64,000 nucleotides of DNA, taken from NCBI GenBank assembly GCA_963747005.1, contig CAVVDT010000008.1:796653-860652 (forward strand), given 5' to 3'. Below the pieces are notes generated by a model. The model ran no database searches, was not told the origin of the DNA, and saw only the letters and a list, made by a program, of their open reading frames with translations. Every line of letters starts with the position of its first letter. Position 1 is the first letter of the stretch. Made by a program: the position numbers and the translations under genes. The stretch is from CAVVDT01 sp963747005 (lineage in GTDB: Bacteria; Pseudomonadota; Alphaproteobacteria; Rhizobiales; Aestuariivirgaceae). Positions 16,822 through 25,119 of this stretch are shown here, in pieces.

Positions 16822-18833
16822 TGCGCCGCTCCTTGCAGCCGCGCCAGTTCGTCGACCGGAATATGGCAGCGAATGGCGTGGCCGGATTCGGTCTCGCTCA
16901 GCGGCGGCTCACTTTCGGCGCAAATGCCGGCAAGGCATCGCGGACAGCGAGTATGGAAGACGCAGCCCGACGGTGGATTGATAGCGCTGGGAATCTCGCC
17001 CGAAAGCCGGATGCGTTCTCGGTGCTGGCGATCGATGGAGGGCACGGCCGACAACAGCGCCTCGGTATAGGGATGGTGCGGTCCTGAAAACACCCGTTCG
17101 GCCGGGCCGATTTCCATCAGCCGGCCGAGATAGAGAACGGCAATCCGGTCGGAGAGATAGCGCACCACGCCGAGATCGTGGGAGATGAAGACATAGCTCA
17201 CCTGGAGACGGGCCTGCAGGTCGGCCAGGAGGTTGAGGATGGCGGCCTGCACCGAGACATCGAGCGCCGATGTCGGCTCGTCGCACACCACGATGCGCGG
17301 CCCCCCGGCGAAGGCGCGGGCGATGGCGACGCGCTGCTTGAGGCCGCCGGAAAGCTGGCGCGGCCGGGCGCCCAGGTAGCGGTCGGCGAGGCGGACCGCA
17401 CGGGTGAGCTCGGTAAGGCGGGTTTCCTGCGCCGCCCCGCCGAGGCCGGCGAGCTTGCCGATGGCGCGGCCGATGAGCCGGCGCACCGTATGAGAGCGGT
17501 TGAGGGCCGAATCCGGGTTCTGGAACACGATCTGCAGCGCCTTGACGGCGGCGAGTGTCCGGTGGGAGAGAGAGGCTTCCAGCGGGGCACCGTCGAGCTG
17601 GATGCGGGTATCGGAATCAGGCGCCGTCAGGCCGAGCAGCACGCGAGCAAATGTCGTCTTGCCGCTGCCGGATTCGCCGACCAGCCCCAGCGTCTCGCCG
17701 GCGCGCAGCTCGATATCGATGTCCCTGAGAACCCTGAGGGCGTGACCCTTCAGGTGGAAGGTCTTCGACAGGTTCTCGATACGCAGGACCGGGGCCTTGC
17801 TGGTGGAAGGCGCCGCGCCGGCGGCCCTGTCGGCGGGGACCGCGACCGGCAGGTCGGGGGCACGCTCATGGTAGTGGCAGCGGCTCGTGCGGTCCTTGCC
17901 GCACGCAAAGAGAGCGGGCTCGACGGCGCGGCAATGATCGTCGGCAAGCGTGCAGCGCGCAGCGAAAATGCACCCCTGAACTTCGGTGCCGGCCGCCGGC
18001 AGGAAGCCGGGAATGGTGCTCAGGGGGCCGGCTGCCTTGCGCTGGCCGCGTTGCGGCAGGCAGCGCAGCAGGCCGACGGTATAGGGATGGCGCGGGCCGG
18101 CGAACAGCGCCGCCGTCGGGCCTTCCTCGACCAGGGTGCCGGCATAGAGGACCCCTACCCGGTCGCAGACACTGGAGACCACGCCGAGATTGTGGCTGAT
18201 GAACAGGATCGAGGTGCCGAACTCGGCGCGCAATTGCCGGATGAGATCCAGAACCTCCGCCTCGACGGTGGCATCGAGGCCGGTGGTCGGCTCATCGAGG
18301 ATCAACAGGGCCGGATCGTTGGCCAGCGCCATGGCGATGCCGACGCGCTGTTGCATGCCGCCGGAAAGCTGGTGTGGGTAGCGTTCCATCACCGGCAGCG
18401 GGTCGGCGATGCGCACCTTCTTCAGCATCTCCGCCGCCCGCTCGCGCGCCTCGCGCTGGGGCACCTTCAGGACCTCGTAGACCTCGGCCACCTGGCGGCC
18501 GATCCTGATCGACGGGTTGAGCGCCCGCCCGGGGTCCTGGTAGACCATCGACAGGTTCTGCGCCCGCAGGGTGCGCAACGTCCCGGCATCGAGGCCGACC
18601 AGATTGCGGCCCGCCACCATGATCCTGCCGCCGCTCACCCGGCCGTTGCGCGGCAGATAATCGACGGCGGCAAGCGCGGCGGTGGATTTTCCGCAACCGG
18701 ATTCGCCCACCAACCCGTAGGATTCGCCCTGCCCGATGCGGAACGTTACACCGTGCAGCACCCGCCGGGGCCGCCCGCGCACCGAGTAGGTGACCTCGAG
18801 GTCTTCAAGGGCCAATGCGTCGGGCTCAGGCAT
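16818..18833 (-). CDS. Oligopeptide-type ABC transporter, fused DppD-DppF ATPase
   Basis: A 671-residue protein with two complete ABC ATPase domains. The first (~1-330) has Walker A GESGCGKST and signature LSGGMQQR, and ends with the PTAALFAGPRHPYTVGLL and Cys-rich (CIFAARCTLADDHC) oligopeptide-transporter tail. The second (~350-671) has GESGSGKTT, LSGGLKQR and its own tail with CVFHTRCPRC. It energises uptake through the neighbouring permeases. It overlaps the permease gene upstream by eight bases and the TMADH-like gene downstream by four. The specificity is set by the binding protein and is unknown. The dpp-type subfamily also carries nickel and opines. Confidence 0.93.
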   Translation of the reverse strand: MPEPDALALEDLEVTYSVRGRPRRVLHGVTFRIGQGESYGLVGESGCGKSTAALAAVDYLPRNGRVSGGRIMVAGRNLVGLDAGTLRTLRAQNLSMVYQDPGRALNPSIRIGRQVAEVYEVLKVPQREARERAAEMLKKVRIADPLPVMERYPHQLSGGMQQRVGIAMALANDPALLILDEPTTGLDATVEAEVLDLIRQLRAEFGTSILFISHNLGVVSSVCDRVGVLYAGTLVEEGPTAALFAGPRHPYTVGLLRCLPQRGQRKAAGPLSTIPGFLPAAGTEVQGCIFAARCTLADDHCRAVEPALFACGKDRTSRCHYHERAPDLPVAVPADRAAGAAPSTSKAPVLRIENLSKTFHLKGHALRVLRDIDIELRAGETLGLVGESGSGKTTFARVLLGLTAPDSDTRIQLDGAPLEASLSHRTLAAVKALQIVFQNPDSALNRSHTVRRLIGRAIGKLAGLGGAAQETRLTELTRAVRLADRYLGARPRQLSGGLKQRVAIARAFAGGPRIVVCDEPTSALDVSVQAAILNLLADLQARLQVSYVFISHDLGVVRYLSDRIAVLYLGRLMEIGPAERVFSGPHHPYTEALLSAVPSIDRQHRERIRLSGEIPSAINPPSGCVFHTRCPRCLAGICAESEPPLSETESGHAIRCHIPVDELARLQGAAH

Positions 18834-19707
18834 CGAGCGCTCCCTGGATGCCGTCGGCCACCAGGTTGACCCCTACCACCAGCGAGGCGATGGCAAAGGC
18901 ATCGAACAAGACCGTCCACCAGTAGCCGCCGCCGATGAGGCCGTAATTGGTCGAGATCGACAGGCCCCAGTCGGGTGACGGCGGCTGGATGCCGAAGCCG
19001 ATGAAGCTCAGGGTCGCCACGGTGAAGATGGCGTAGCCCAGGCGCACCGTGGTCTCGACCAGGATGGGCGGCAGTACGTTGGGCAGGATCTCCACGAACA
19101 TGATATGAAAGGCGTTCTCGCGCCTCAGCCGGGCGGCGGCGACATAGTCGAGTTCGCGTTCGGCCAGCACACTGGCGCGCACCGTGCGGGCGATGATGGG
19201 GGCAAAGGTCAGGCCGATCACCAGCATCACCGTCACCGTCGAGGCGCCGATGGCGACCAGCGCAAACAGTGCCACGATCACCGTCGGCAAGGCCAGAAGC
19301 GCATCGACGAAGCGGCTGATCACCTCATCCACGAAGCCGCGGAAATAGCCCATGGTCAAGCCCAGCGCGGCGCCGACGACGGTGGAGATGATGGTCGCCA
19401 GCGGCGCCACGGTGAGGATGTCGCGCGATCCGGTAATCACCCGCGAGAAAACATCGCGGCCGAGCTGGTCGGTGCCGAACCAGTGCTGGGCCGAAGGCGG
19501 CATGAGGGCATTGAGGAGATCGTCGGCGAAGGGATCGTAAGGCACCAGCGTTGGTCCGAAGACGGCGCAGCCGACCCAGAAGGCGACGATGGCCACCCCG
19601 ATGAGAAAGGTCGGCGAGTGCAGAATCTGGCGCAGCCTTTCGCGCCGCTCGGTGGCGGTGCTGTCGGCCTCGCTGATCGCGCCAGAAGGGTCGGCCAGGT
19701 CGCTCAT
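18826..19707 (-). CDS. ABC transporter permease, DppC type
   Basis: A 293-residue inner-membrane protein with about six hydrophobic segments and the family landmarks FGTDQLGRDVFSRVITGSRD (periplasmic side) and the EAA-like loop AARLRRENAFHIMFVEILPN that docks on the ATPase. The N-terminus is cytoplasmic. The ATG at 19707 follows TAGGAGGTGAGGA and overlaps the partner permease stop by four bases. It forms the membrane channel together with the DppB-type partner. Confidence 0.93.
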   Translation of the reverse strand: MSDLADPSGAISEADSTATERRERLRQILHSPTFLIGVAIVAFWVGCAVFGPTLVPYDPFADDLLNALMPPSAQHWFGTDQLGRDVFSRVITGSRDILTVAPLATIISTVVGAALGLTMGYFRGFVDEVISRFVDALLALPTVIVALFALVAIGASTVTVMLVIGLTFAPIIARTVRASVLAERELDYVAAARLRRENAFHIMFVEILPNVLPPILVETTVRLGYAIFTVATLSFIGFGIQPPSPDWGLSISTNYGLIGGGYWWTVLFDAFAIASLVVGVNLVADGIQGALDA

Positions 19708-20642
19708 TCCTCACCTCCTATGCGGATCCTTGGGTTGAGGATCGAATAGAGCAGGTCGGCGGCCAGGCTCGCCAGGGTGAAGACGACGCCGACGACAAGG
19801 ACGCCGGCCTGCAGCATGGGAAAGTCCTTCTTGCTGGCAGCGGTGTAGATGAGCGAGCCGATCCCCTGATAGTGGAACAATGTCTCGATGACCACGAGGC
19901 CGCCGATCAGATAGGCGGTCTGGGTCGCCACCACGCCGATGGTCGGCAGCAGCGAGTTGCGCAGCACATGCCGCCAGATCACGGTTGAGCGCCTGAGGCC
20001 CTTGAGCATGGCGGTGCGGGTGTAATCGGCATCGAGCGCCTCCACCGTGCCGGCTCTCGCCATGCGGGCGATGTAGCCGAACAGGATGAGAACCAGTGGC
20101 ACGGCGGGCAGGATCAGGTGATAGAGCTGGTTGAAGAACCCGGCCCCTTGCCGCCATGTCGCCGAAATCGGCAGCCATCTGAGCCACACCCCGAAGATCA
20201 TGATCAGCACGATGCCCGAGACAAACTCAGGGACGATGGTGGCCGACAGCCCGGTTATGGAGATGATCCTGTCGAGCGGCCGGCCGACATTGAGTGCCGC
20301 AATCACGCCGCCGAAAATGCCCAGCGGCACCACCAGCAGGAAAGCCACCAGGGCGAGCTTGCCGGAGTTGACGAGCGCCGTCTCGACGAATGGCGCCACC
20401 GGTGCGCGATAGGCATAAGAGGTGCCGAGGTCGCCGACGACGAAACCCGATATCCAGTCGCCGTACTGGACCAGCAGCGGCCGGTCGGTGCCCATCTGGT
20501 GATTGAGTTGATCGACGGCGCGCTGGTCCGCGAAGGGCCCGAGCATGGCGCGCCCCACATTGCCCGGCAGCACCTGGCCGCCCGCGAAAACCAGCACGCT
20601 CAACAGCCACAGCGTCACCAGCGACAGCGCCAGACGTTGCAT
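19704..20642 (-). CDS. ABC transporter permease, DppB type
   Basis: A 312-residue membrane protein with the DppB pattern: an N-terminal helix, the GTSYAYRAPVAPFVETALVNS loop, the RMARAGTVEALDADYTRTAMLKGLR coupling loop and a terminal ILNPRIRIGGEE. The ATG at 20642 is the first canonical start, but it lies 21 bases after the only good ribosome site (GGGAGG at 20664-20669). An ATC codon at 20657 sits 6 bases after that site and would add IARFL, matching the usual MxRFL start of this family. The true start may therefore be a non-standard ATC, or an original ATG may have mutated. Confidence 0.9.
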   Translation of the reverse strand: MQRLALSLVTLWLLSVLVFAGGQVLPGNVGRAMLGPFADQRAVDQLNHQMGTDRPLLVQYGDWISGFVVGDLGTSYAYRAPVAPFVETALVNSGKLALVAFLLVVPLGIFGGVIAALNVGRPLDRIISITGLSATIVPEFVSGIVLIMIFGVWLRWLPISATWRQGAGFFNQLYHLILPAVPLVLILFGYIARMARAGTVEALDADYTRTAMLKGLRRSTVIWRHVLRNSLLPTIGVVATQTAYLIGGLVVIETLFHYQGIGSLIYTAASKKDFPMLQAGVLVVGVVFTLASLAADLLYSILNPRIRIGGEE

Positions 20643-20690
20643 CAGGAAGCGGGCGATGGCGAACCTCCCTTGCTTCGTTGCGTGGCGAAA

Positions 20691-20717
20691 TCCTCCGGGC
20701 GAACGCCGCCCGGAGGA
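20691..20717 (-). terminator. Intra-operon hairpin between binding-protein and permease genes
   Basis: A perfect 11-bp stem (TCCTCCGGGCG at 20691-20701, complement at 20707-20717) with a 5-base loop lies 14 bp after the binding-protein stop. No T-run follows, so it more likely protects the 3' end of the upstream message, or attenuates transcription, than fully terminates. That would allow more binding protein than permease. The second ABC operon has an equivalent hairpin. Confidence 0.65.
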
Positions 20718-20730
20718 AAATCGCCAAGGC

Positions 20731-22389
20731 TCAGAACGAGGCCTGGGTGAGGAAGAGGTGCCCCATGGCGGTCGGCTCGACGCCGCTCATGCCCTTCTTC
20801 GTCGCCGTCAGGAAGTCGTAGAAGTAGGTATAAAGGACCGGCGTCTCATCAAGCAGCAGGCGCTGGATCTTGCCGGCTGCCGCCTGCTGCGCCTCCAGGT
20901 CGAGCGCGGCGATGTAGCCGGAGACAAGGCCGTCATATTCCTTGTTGTGGAAATGCGCCGAGTTCCATGTGCCGTCGCTCGTCAACGGTGCCTGCAGGAA
21001 GACGTTGGGCACACCGCGATGGCCGTAGTCCGTGATGCCCATGTCGGAATCGAGCCACGGCGACTTGCCGTAGACGGCATCGCCATAATAGGCGCCCTGA
21101 TCGAGGATGTTGAGGTTGATCTTGCCGCCGATCGGCTTCACGGCATTCTGGATCAGCACGGCGTAATCGGGGATCTCGAGATATTTCTCGGTGGTCAGGG
21201 TTGTCTCGAAACCATCGGCCATGCCAGCCGCCGCCAGGAGCTTCTTGGCCTCGGCGATATCCATCTCGCGCTGTTTGACGCTCTTGTCGGTGGAGGGGAA
21301 GGCCGAGGCAAACGGGCTGTCGTTGCCGATTGCGGCCTTGCCCTTCATCAGCCCCTCGACCAGCTTGGGCCGGTCGAGGCACAAGGCGACGGCACGGCGC
21401 ACTCGCTTGTCGGTGAACGGCGCCTTGTCGGTGCGCATGTGGACTTCCTCATGCGCCGTCGATGGCCGCGAGATGATATCGACGCTGGGGTCATGCAGAA
21501 GCGCCACGCCCTGCAGCACCGGGACCTGCTGCATGATGTCGACCTGGCCGCCCTGCAACGCCAGGATCTGCGGCTGGTAGTCGTTGTAGAAGCTGACTTC
21601 CAGGCGGTCGGGCAAGGGCTTGCCGCCCCAGTAGTCGTCAAAGCGGGTGAACGATGCGCCCACCTTGGCGGTGTACTTGTCGAGCTTGAAGGCGCCGGTG
21701 CCGATCATCGTCTTTTCGAAATCGCCGGCATAGTCGGCCGGCAGGATGACGGCATTGTAGTTGTCGGTCGACAAGGCATAGGGGAAGTTGCCGTTGGCGA
21801 CATCGAGATGGAATTCGACGGTGAGATCGTCGACCTTGCGCGATCCACCCTTCGACAGCATGCCCTTGAACACCGACAGCGCATTGGAGCCGTTCTTGGG
21901 ATCGGCGAGGCGGTCGATGGAGGCCACCACATCGTCGGCGTTCATCACCTTGCCGTTGTGGAATTTGACGTCTTTCCTGAGCTTGAACGTCCAAACCGTG
22001 CCATCTTTGTTGGGCGACCAGCTTTCAGCCAGCAGCGGACGCAGGGCGAGATCCGGCCCCGACAGGCAGAGGTTCTCGGCGACATAGGACAGCACCGTCA
22101 GCCCGCCGCCATCGGCGATGGTCACGGGATCGATGGCCGCCGCGGGCACCGTCTGCGCCACGCGCACGGTGCCACCTGCCATTGCGGCACGCGCAAGGCG
22201 AGGTGAGCTCACGACTCCAACCGCCGTTGCGACCGTCTGCAGGAACGGCAAGGAAAGACCGAGCACGGTGCCGTAGCGCATGAAGTCGCGGCGGCTGACG
22301 CGGCCGTCGACCAGCCCGTCGATCAGATGGTTTTCGTGTTGGCTGCGGCCACGCCGCAGTGCATCCAGTAGCCTGAAATCGATTTCCAT
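20731..22389 (-). CDS. Oligopeptide/DppA-type ABC transporter substrate-binding protein (Tat-exported)
   Basis: A 552-residue SBP_bac_5 family periplasmic protein. The N-terminus has the twin-arginine motif VSRRDFMRYG (~residue 33) followed by a hydrophobic stretch and a likely cleavage after ARA. The mature region shows VWTFKLRKDVKFHNGKVMNADDVVASI, a hallmark of the family. The ATG at 22389 follows AGGAGGACTGTAA. As the first gene of the operon running to 13198, it should decide what the system takes up. Coupling to the TMADH-like and MttB-like enzymes suggests an N-methylated amino compound, but this is inference. Confidence 0.93.
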   Translation of the reverse strand: MEIDFRLLDALRRGRSQHENHLIDGLVDGRVSRRDFMRYGTVLGLSLPFLQTVATAVGVVSSPRLARAAMAGGTVRVAQTVPAAAIDPVTIADGGGLTVLSYVAENLCLSGPDLALRPLLAESWSPNKDGTVWTFKLRKDVKFHNGKVMNADDVVASIDRLADPKNGSNALSVFKGMLSKGGSRKVDDLTVEFHLDVANGNFPYALSTDNYNAVILPADYAGDFEKTMIGTGAFKLDKYTAKVGASFTRFDDYWGGKPLPDRLEVSFYNDYQPQILALQGGQVDIMQQVPVLQGVALLHDPSVDIISRPSTAHEEVHMRTDKAPFTDKRVRRAVALCLDRPKLVEGLMKGKAAIGNDSPFASAFPSTDKSVKQREMDIAEAKKLLAAAGMADGFETTLTTEKYLEIPDYAVLIQNAVKPIGGKINLNILDQGAYYGDAVYGKSPWLDSDMGITDYGHRGVPNVFLQAPLTSDGTWNSAHFHNKEYDGLVSGYIAALDLEAQQAAAGKIQRLLLDETPVLYTYFYDFLTATKKGMSGVEPTAMGHLFLTQASF

Positions 22390-22745
22390 TTACAGTCCTC
22401 CTGAAGTTCCCGCCCCGTTTTTTCTCGGAACACGGTATCCCTGTCTGCCGCCGATCGCTACCTGACGAGGCTCGATGGGCGTTGCCTCCCGGAGCATTCA
22501 GACTGCCGAAGCTCTTCCCCCGCGTGGCGTCGGTTGCCATTGCGGGTGTTCTCGATGCTCGGCCAAAACTGTTCACTCCGATCCCTTGTGATCACGCACG
22601 CTAGGCGCTCGAATTGGCCAAGGAAAGTGAAATTTTCGTACAGGCTGCCGTCTTTGAGCGGGTGCCAATATCCATCTGAGCGCTCCATGCTGTGAACGCG
22701 TTGCGTTTGAATGTTTTCGACTAGGTTCCTGTTCAACGATGCGCC
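22390..22745. other. Intergenic region upstream of the first ABC/demethylase operon
   Basis: 356 bp between the Rieske oxygenase stop and the binding-protein start. It contains the near-palindromic operator at 22587-22596. A 92-codon open frame (22458-22736, minus) has only a TTG start and no recognisable product, so I do not call it a gene. Confidence 0.6.
22587..22596. promoter_or_regulatory. Putative operator, TGTGATCACG copy of the 22-33 kb regulon motif
   Basis: TGTGATCACG matches the inverted repeat TGTGATCACA at 9 of 10 positions. It lies ~200 bp upstream of the first binding-protein gene. The other three copies of the motif in non-coding DNA of this window are perfect. Assignment rests on recurrence before genes of linked function. 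Confidence 0.4.
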
Positions 22746-23897
22746 TTAGCGGCTCATCGCCTCCATGACGAGTTCGTCGAAGCCGTGCTCTCCGACCTCC
22801 CAGACGGGCGACATCACGCCACCGTCGGCCATCACCGGCGAGGCCCGGCCCAGTTGCAGGCGCTCGGCCATGTCCCAGTCCTCGCGCACCACATCGGCAT
22901 TGAGCCGCCGCCATTCCTCCTTGCTGGCCTCGGACGGCTTTGTGCCGCCGATCTGGTAGATCACCCGGCGCTGATGGGTGAGGCCGGGGGCGATCGGTGA
23001 GTTGAGCATGACGTAAACATGGGTGTCGTCGCCGAAATAGACGAAGAAATTGAAGTGCGGGAACAGCACCAGATACCACGCGGAAATATCGAGGCACAGG
23101 TCGCGGCCACCCTGCCTCGGCGGCTTCAGGTCGTCGATCTCGCCGCTGATCTTGATGCCGCAGCCCGTGAGGTGGCGGTCGCGCACCATGTAATGATCTT
23201 TCAGCGGCTGCCCGGCCGCCGTTTCGGGATGCACCACCGGCACATGATAGGGCTCGCAGAAGTTCTCGCTGAGGAACTTCCAGTTGGCGTTGACGGTGCC
23301 GGAGTCCATTTCGATGATCGGGTGGATATGGTCGAGGTCGAGGTCGCCGATATAGGCCTTCAGAGGCGCAAGAAAGTCCTCGAAGGCGGGCGCCTTGCCA
23401 TCGATATTGACGAAGATCCAGTCATGCCAGACGGCGCTGCGTACCTCCTTCAGGCCATAGTCCGCATAGTCGAACCCAGCGACTGGCTGCTTGCCGAGAC
23501 CGCCGAAATGCGGCGCCATGACGAGCTTGCCGTCGAGGCCGTAGGTCCAGGCGTGATAGGGGCACATCAGTCGCTTCTTGCCCGAGCAGGGTTGATCGAC
23601 CAATTGCAGGCCGCGATGCCGGCAGACATTGTGGAAGACCCGGATGCGGCCGTCCGATCCGTGCACGGCGACGATCGGGACGCCGCCCATGAGCGACGGG
23701 CGGGCATTGCCGGGGGCGGGCAGTTCGTGAACGAACCCGGCCAGCGACCAGTTGGCCTGGAAGACCTTTTGCTGTTCGAGCCGGAAGAACGCCTCGCTGG
23801 TATAGGCGGCGCCCGGCAAGCCCTTCATGACCGGACCGGGATGGTTGAAACCCTTCACCAGATCCTTGCCCAAAACCTCTTCCACCTGCTTTTCCAT
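22746..23897 (-). CDS. Rieske non-heme iron oxygenase, alpha subunit
   Basis: A 383-residue ring-hydroxylating-type oxygenase. The Rieske 2Fe-2S site is C92-x-H94-x17-C112-x2-H115, and the mononuclear iron site is in N213-x2-E216-x2-H219-x4-H224 (the EPYHVPVVH segment). Related enzymes include ring dioxygenases and also glycine betaine, carnitine and stachydrine monooxygenases that remove N-methyl groups. Given its neighbours, an N-demethylase or amine oxygenase is a reasonable alternative to an aromatic dioxygenase. No reductase or ferredoxin gene is adjacent. The ATG at 23897 follows GGAGGCGGG. A perfect 16-bp palindrome lies ~90 bp upstream. Confidence 0.88.
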   Translation of the reverse strand: MEKQVEEVLGKDLVKGFNHPGPVMKGLPGAAYTSEAFFRLEQQKVFQANWSLAGFVHELPAPGNARPSLMGGVPIVAVHGSDGRIRVFHNVCRHRGLQLVDQPCSGKKRLMCPYHAWTYGLDGKLVMAPHFGGLGKQPVAGFDYADYGLKEVRSAVWHDWIFVNIDGKAPAFEDFLAPLKAYIGDLDLDHIHPIIEMDSGTVNANWKFLSENFCEPYHVPVVHPETAAGQPLKDHYMVRDRHLTGCGIKISGEIDDLKPPRQGGRDLCLDISAWYLVLFPHFNFFVYFGDDTHVYVMLNSPIAPGLTHQRRVIYQIGGTKPSEASKEEWRRLNADVVREDWDMAERLQLGRASPVMADGGVMSPVWEVGEHGFDELVMEAMSR

Positions 23898-23984
23898 GGC
23901 AAACCCGCCTCCGATCGCTGACGCGACTTGACCCCGCAATGCGGGCATGAAGCGAAGCTAGGCCATCGCCGAAAGCAGGTCAAG

Positions 23985-24000
23985 AACTGTGATCACAGTT
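23985..24000. promoter_or_regulatory. Putative operator, perfect 16-bp palindrome upstream of the Rieske gene
   Basis: AACTGTGATCACAGTT is a perfect inverted repeat between the dehydrogenase stop (24004) and the Rieske start (23897). It shares the core TGTGATCACA with sites at 25076 and 32583. The gapless short palindrome resembles operators of GntR/FadR-type regulators. It is not a CRP site, which would need six bases between the arms. Confidence 0.6.
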
Positions 24001-24003
24001 TTG

Positions 24004-24960
24004 TTATAGATAGCCTTCCCGTGCCAGGAAGGCGAGCACGTTATCAACGCCGCCGTCGTAAAGCACCTGCTGCGCGCGATCGCCCGACCAGCCCACATGC
24101 GGGGTCAGGATGAAGCGCGGATCACCGATCAGCTGGTTCAGGGGATTGTCGCTGACGATCGGTTCGCTGCTCGCCACATCGAGGCCGGCACCACCAATGC
24201 GGCCGTCGCCCAGGGCCCTCACCAATGCCGGCTCGTCGATGAGGGCGCCGCGCGCGGTGTTGATGATGACCGGCCGGCGGGTCATGGCGGCAAACTCCGC
24301 CTCGCCGATCAGCCCCGCCGTCTCGGGCGTCAGCGGACAATGCAGGCTGATGACGTCGGCGGTTGCGATGACCTCGTCGAAGGGGGTGCGACCGGGTGGC
24401 AGCTCAGTGGCGCCCTTGCGGCCGGCCCGCATGACCTGCATACCGAATCCGCTGGCGATGCGGGCCAGCGCCTCGCCGATGGCACCGGCGCCGATGAGGC
24501 CGAGGCGCAGCCCGTGGAGGTCTCCGACGGGGTGGATCGGCAGGCTGCTTTTGCCGGATTCCGCCCATTTCCCCGCATCCATGTCGCGCACATAGCCGAC
24601 GAGCCCGCGCTTCACCGCGAGCAACAGCGCCATGGCGTGTTCGGCAACCGTCTGGCTGGCATAGCCCGTAACGCCCGCCACTTCGATGCCATGGGCACGG
24701 CAATAGTCGAGATCGACATGATTGAGGCCGCTCGAGCAGGCGGAGATGAACTTCAGGCTGTCGAGGGCTTCCACCTCCGCAGGGCCTAACGCCACGTTGA
24801 CGGTAATGGCGGCGGTTGCGCCCTGCAGGCGTTCGCGCACCAGGGCCGACGGCGTGTCGTGATAGTCGATCCATTCGCAGGCCACCTCGATGCGCCGCGG
24901 TTGGACCGCCACGCTGAAGGCGGCCCGGTCGAGGAAGACGATGCGCGGAAGACCGGTCAT
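24004..24960 (-). CDS. D-2-hydroxyacid dehydrogenase, NAD(P)-dependent
   Basis: A 318-residue protein of the D-isomer-specific 2-hydroxyacid dehydrogenase family, which interconverts 2-oxo acids and D-2-hydroxy acids. The nucleotide motif is GLIGAGAIGEAL, the catalytic Arg is in INTARGALID, and the His is in LTPHVGWSG. The ATG at 24960 begins the family-like MTGLPRIVFLDRA; the longer frame from 25041 is unlikely. It is divergent from the aminotransferase at 25120, and the pair share an operator. Together they could convert an amino acid to an oxo acid and then to a hydroxy acid. Confidence 0.88.
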   Translation of the reverse strand: MTGLPRIVFLDRAAFSVAVQPRRIEVACEWIDYHDTPSALVRERLQGATAAITVNVALGPAEVEALDSLKFISACSSGLNHVDLDYCRAHGIEVAGVTGYASQTVAEHAMALLLAVKRGLVGYVRDMDAGKWAESGKSSLPIHPVGDLHGLRLGLIGAGAIGEALARIASGFGMQVMRAGRKGATELPPGRTPFDEVIATADVISLHCPLTPETAGLIGEAEFAAMTRRPVIINTARGALIDEPALVRALGDGRIGGAGLDVASSEPIVSDNPLNQLIGDPRFILTPHVGWSGDRAQQVLYDGGVDNVLAFLAREGYL

Positions 24961-25075
24961 GGACAAAGAACCCGTTTTTGCGCCAAGCCGGCGCCCGCCC
25001 GCCGGGCACCCGCACAAACTGCGTCGGTGATGCAAAATCACCTACCACAACGGAGGTGTCTGATGATAGGCTGAA

Positions 25076-25085
25076 TGTGATCACA
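25076..25085. promoter_or_regulatory. Putative operator in the dehydrogenase/aminotransferase divergent promoter
   Basis: A perfect TGTGATCACA lies 34 bp before the aminotransferase ATG and 115 bp from the dehydrogenase start, so it could control both directions. The flank AGTTTT matches the right arm of the 23985-24000 site. Confidence 0.55.
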
Positions 25086-25119
25086 GTTTTGCGGATGCCC
25101 TGTCATAGCGGAGAAGCCC

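Noticed and set aside
22458..22736. 92-codon open frame between the Rieske and binding-protein genes
   Set aside because: Only a TTG start, no ribosome site, and no similarity that I can recognise.
23985..24000. CRP/FNR-type site
   Set aside because: CRP needs TGTGA-N6-TCACA. Here the arms are directly joined, so it is a different class of operator.
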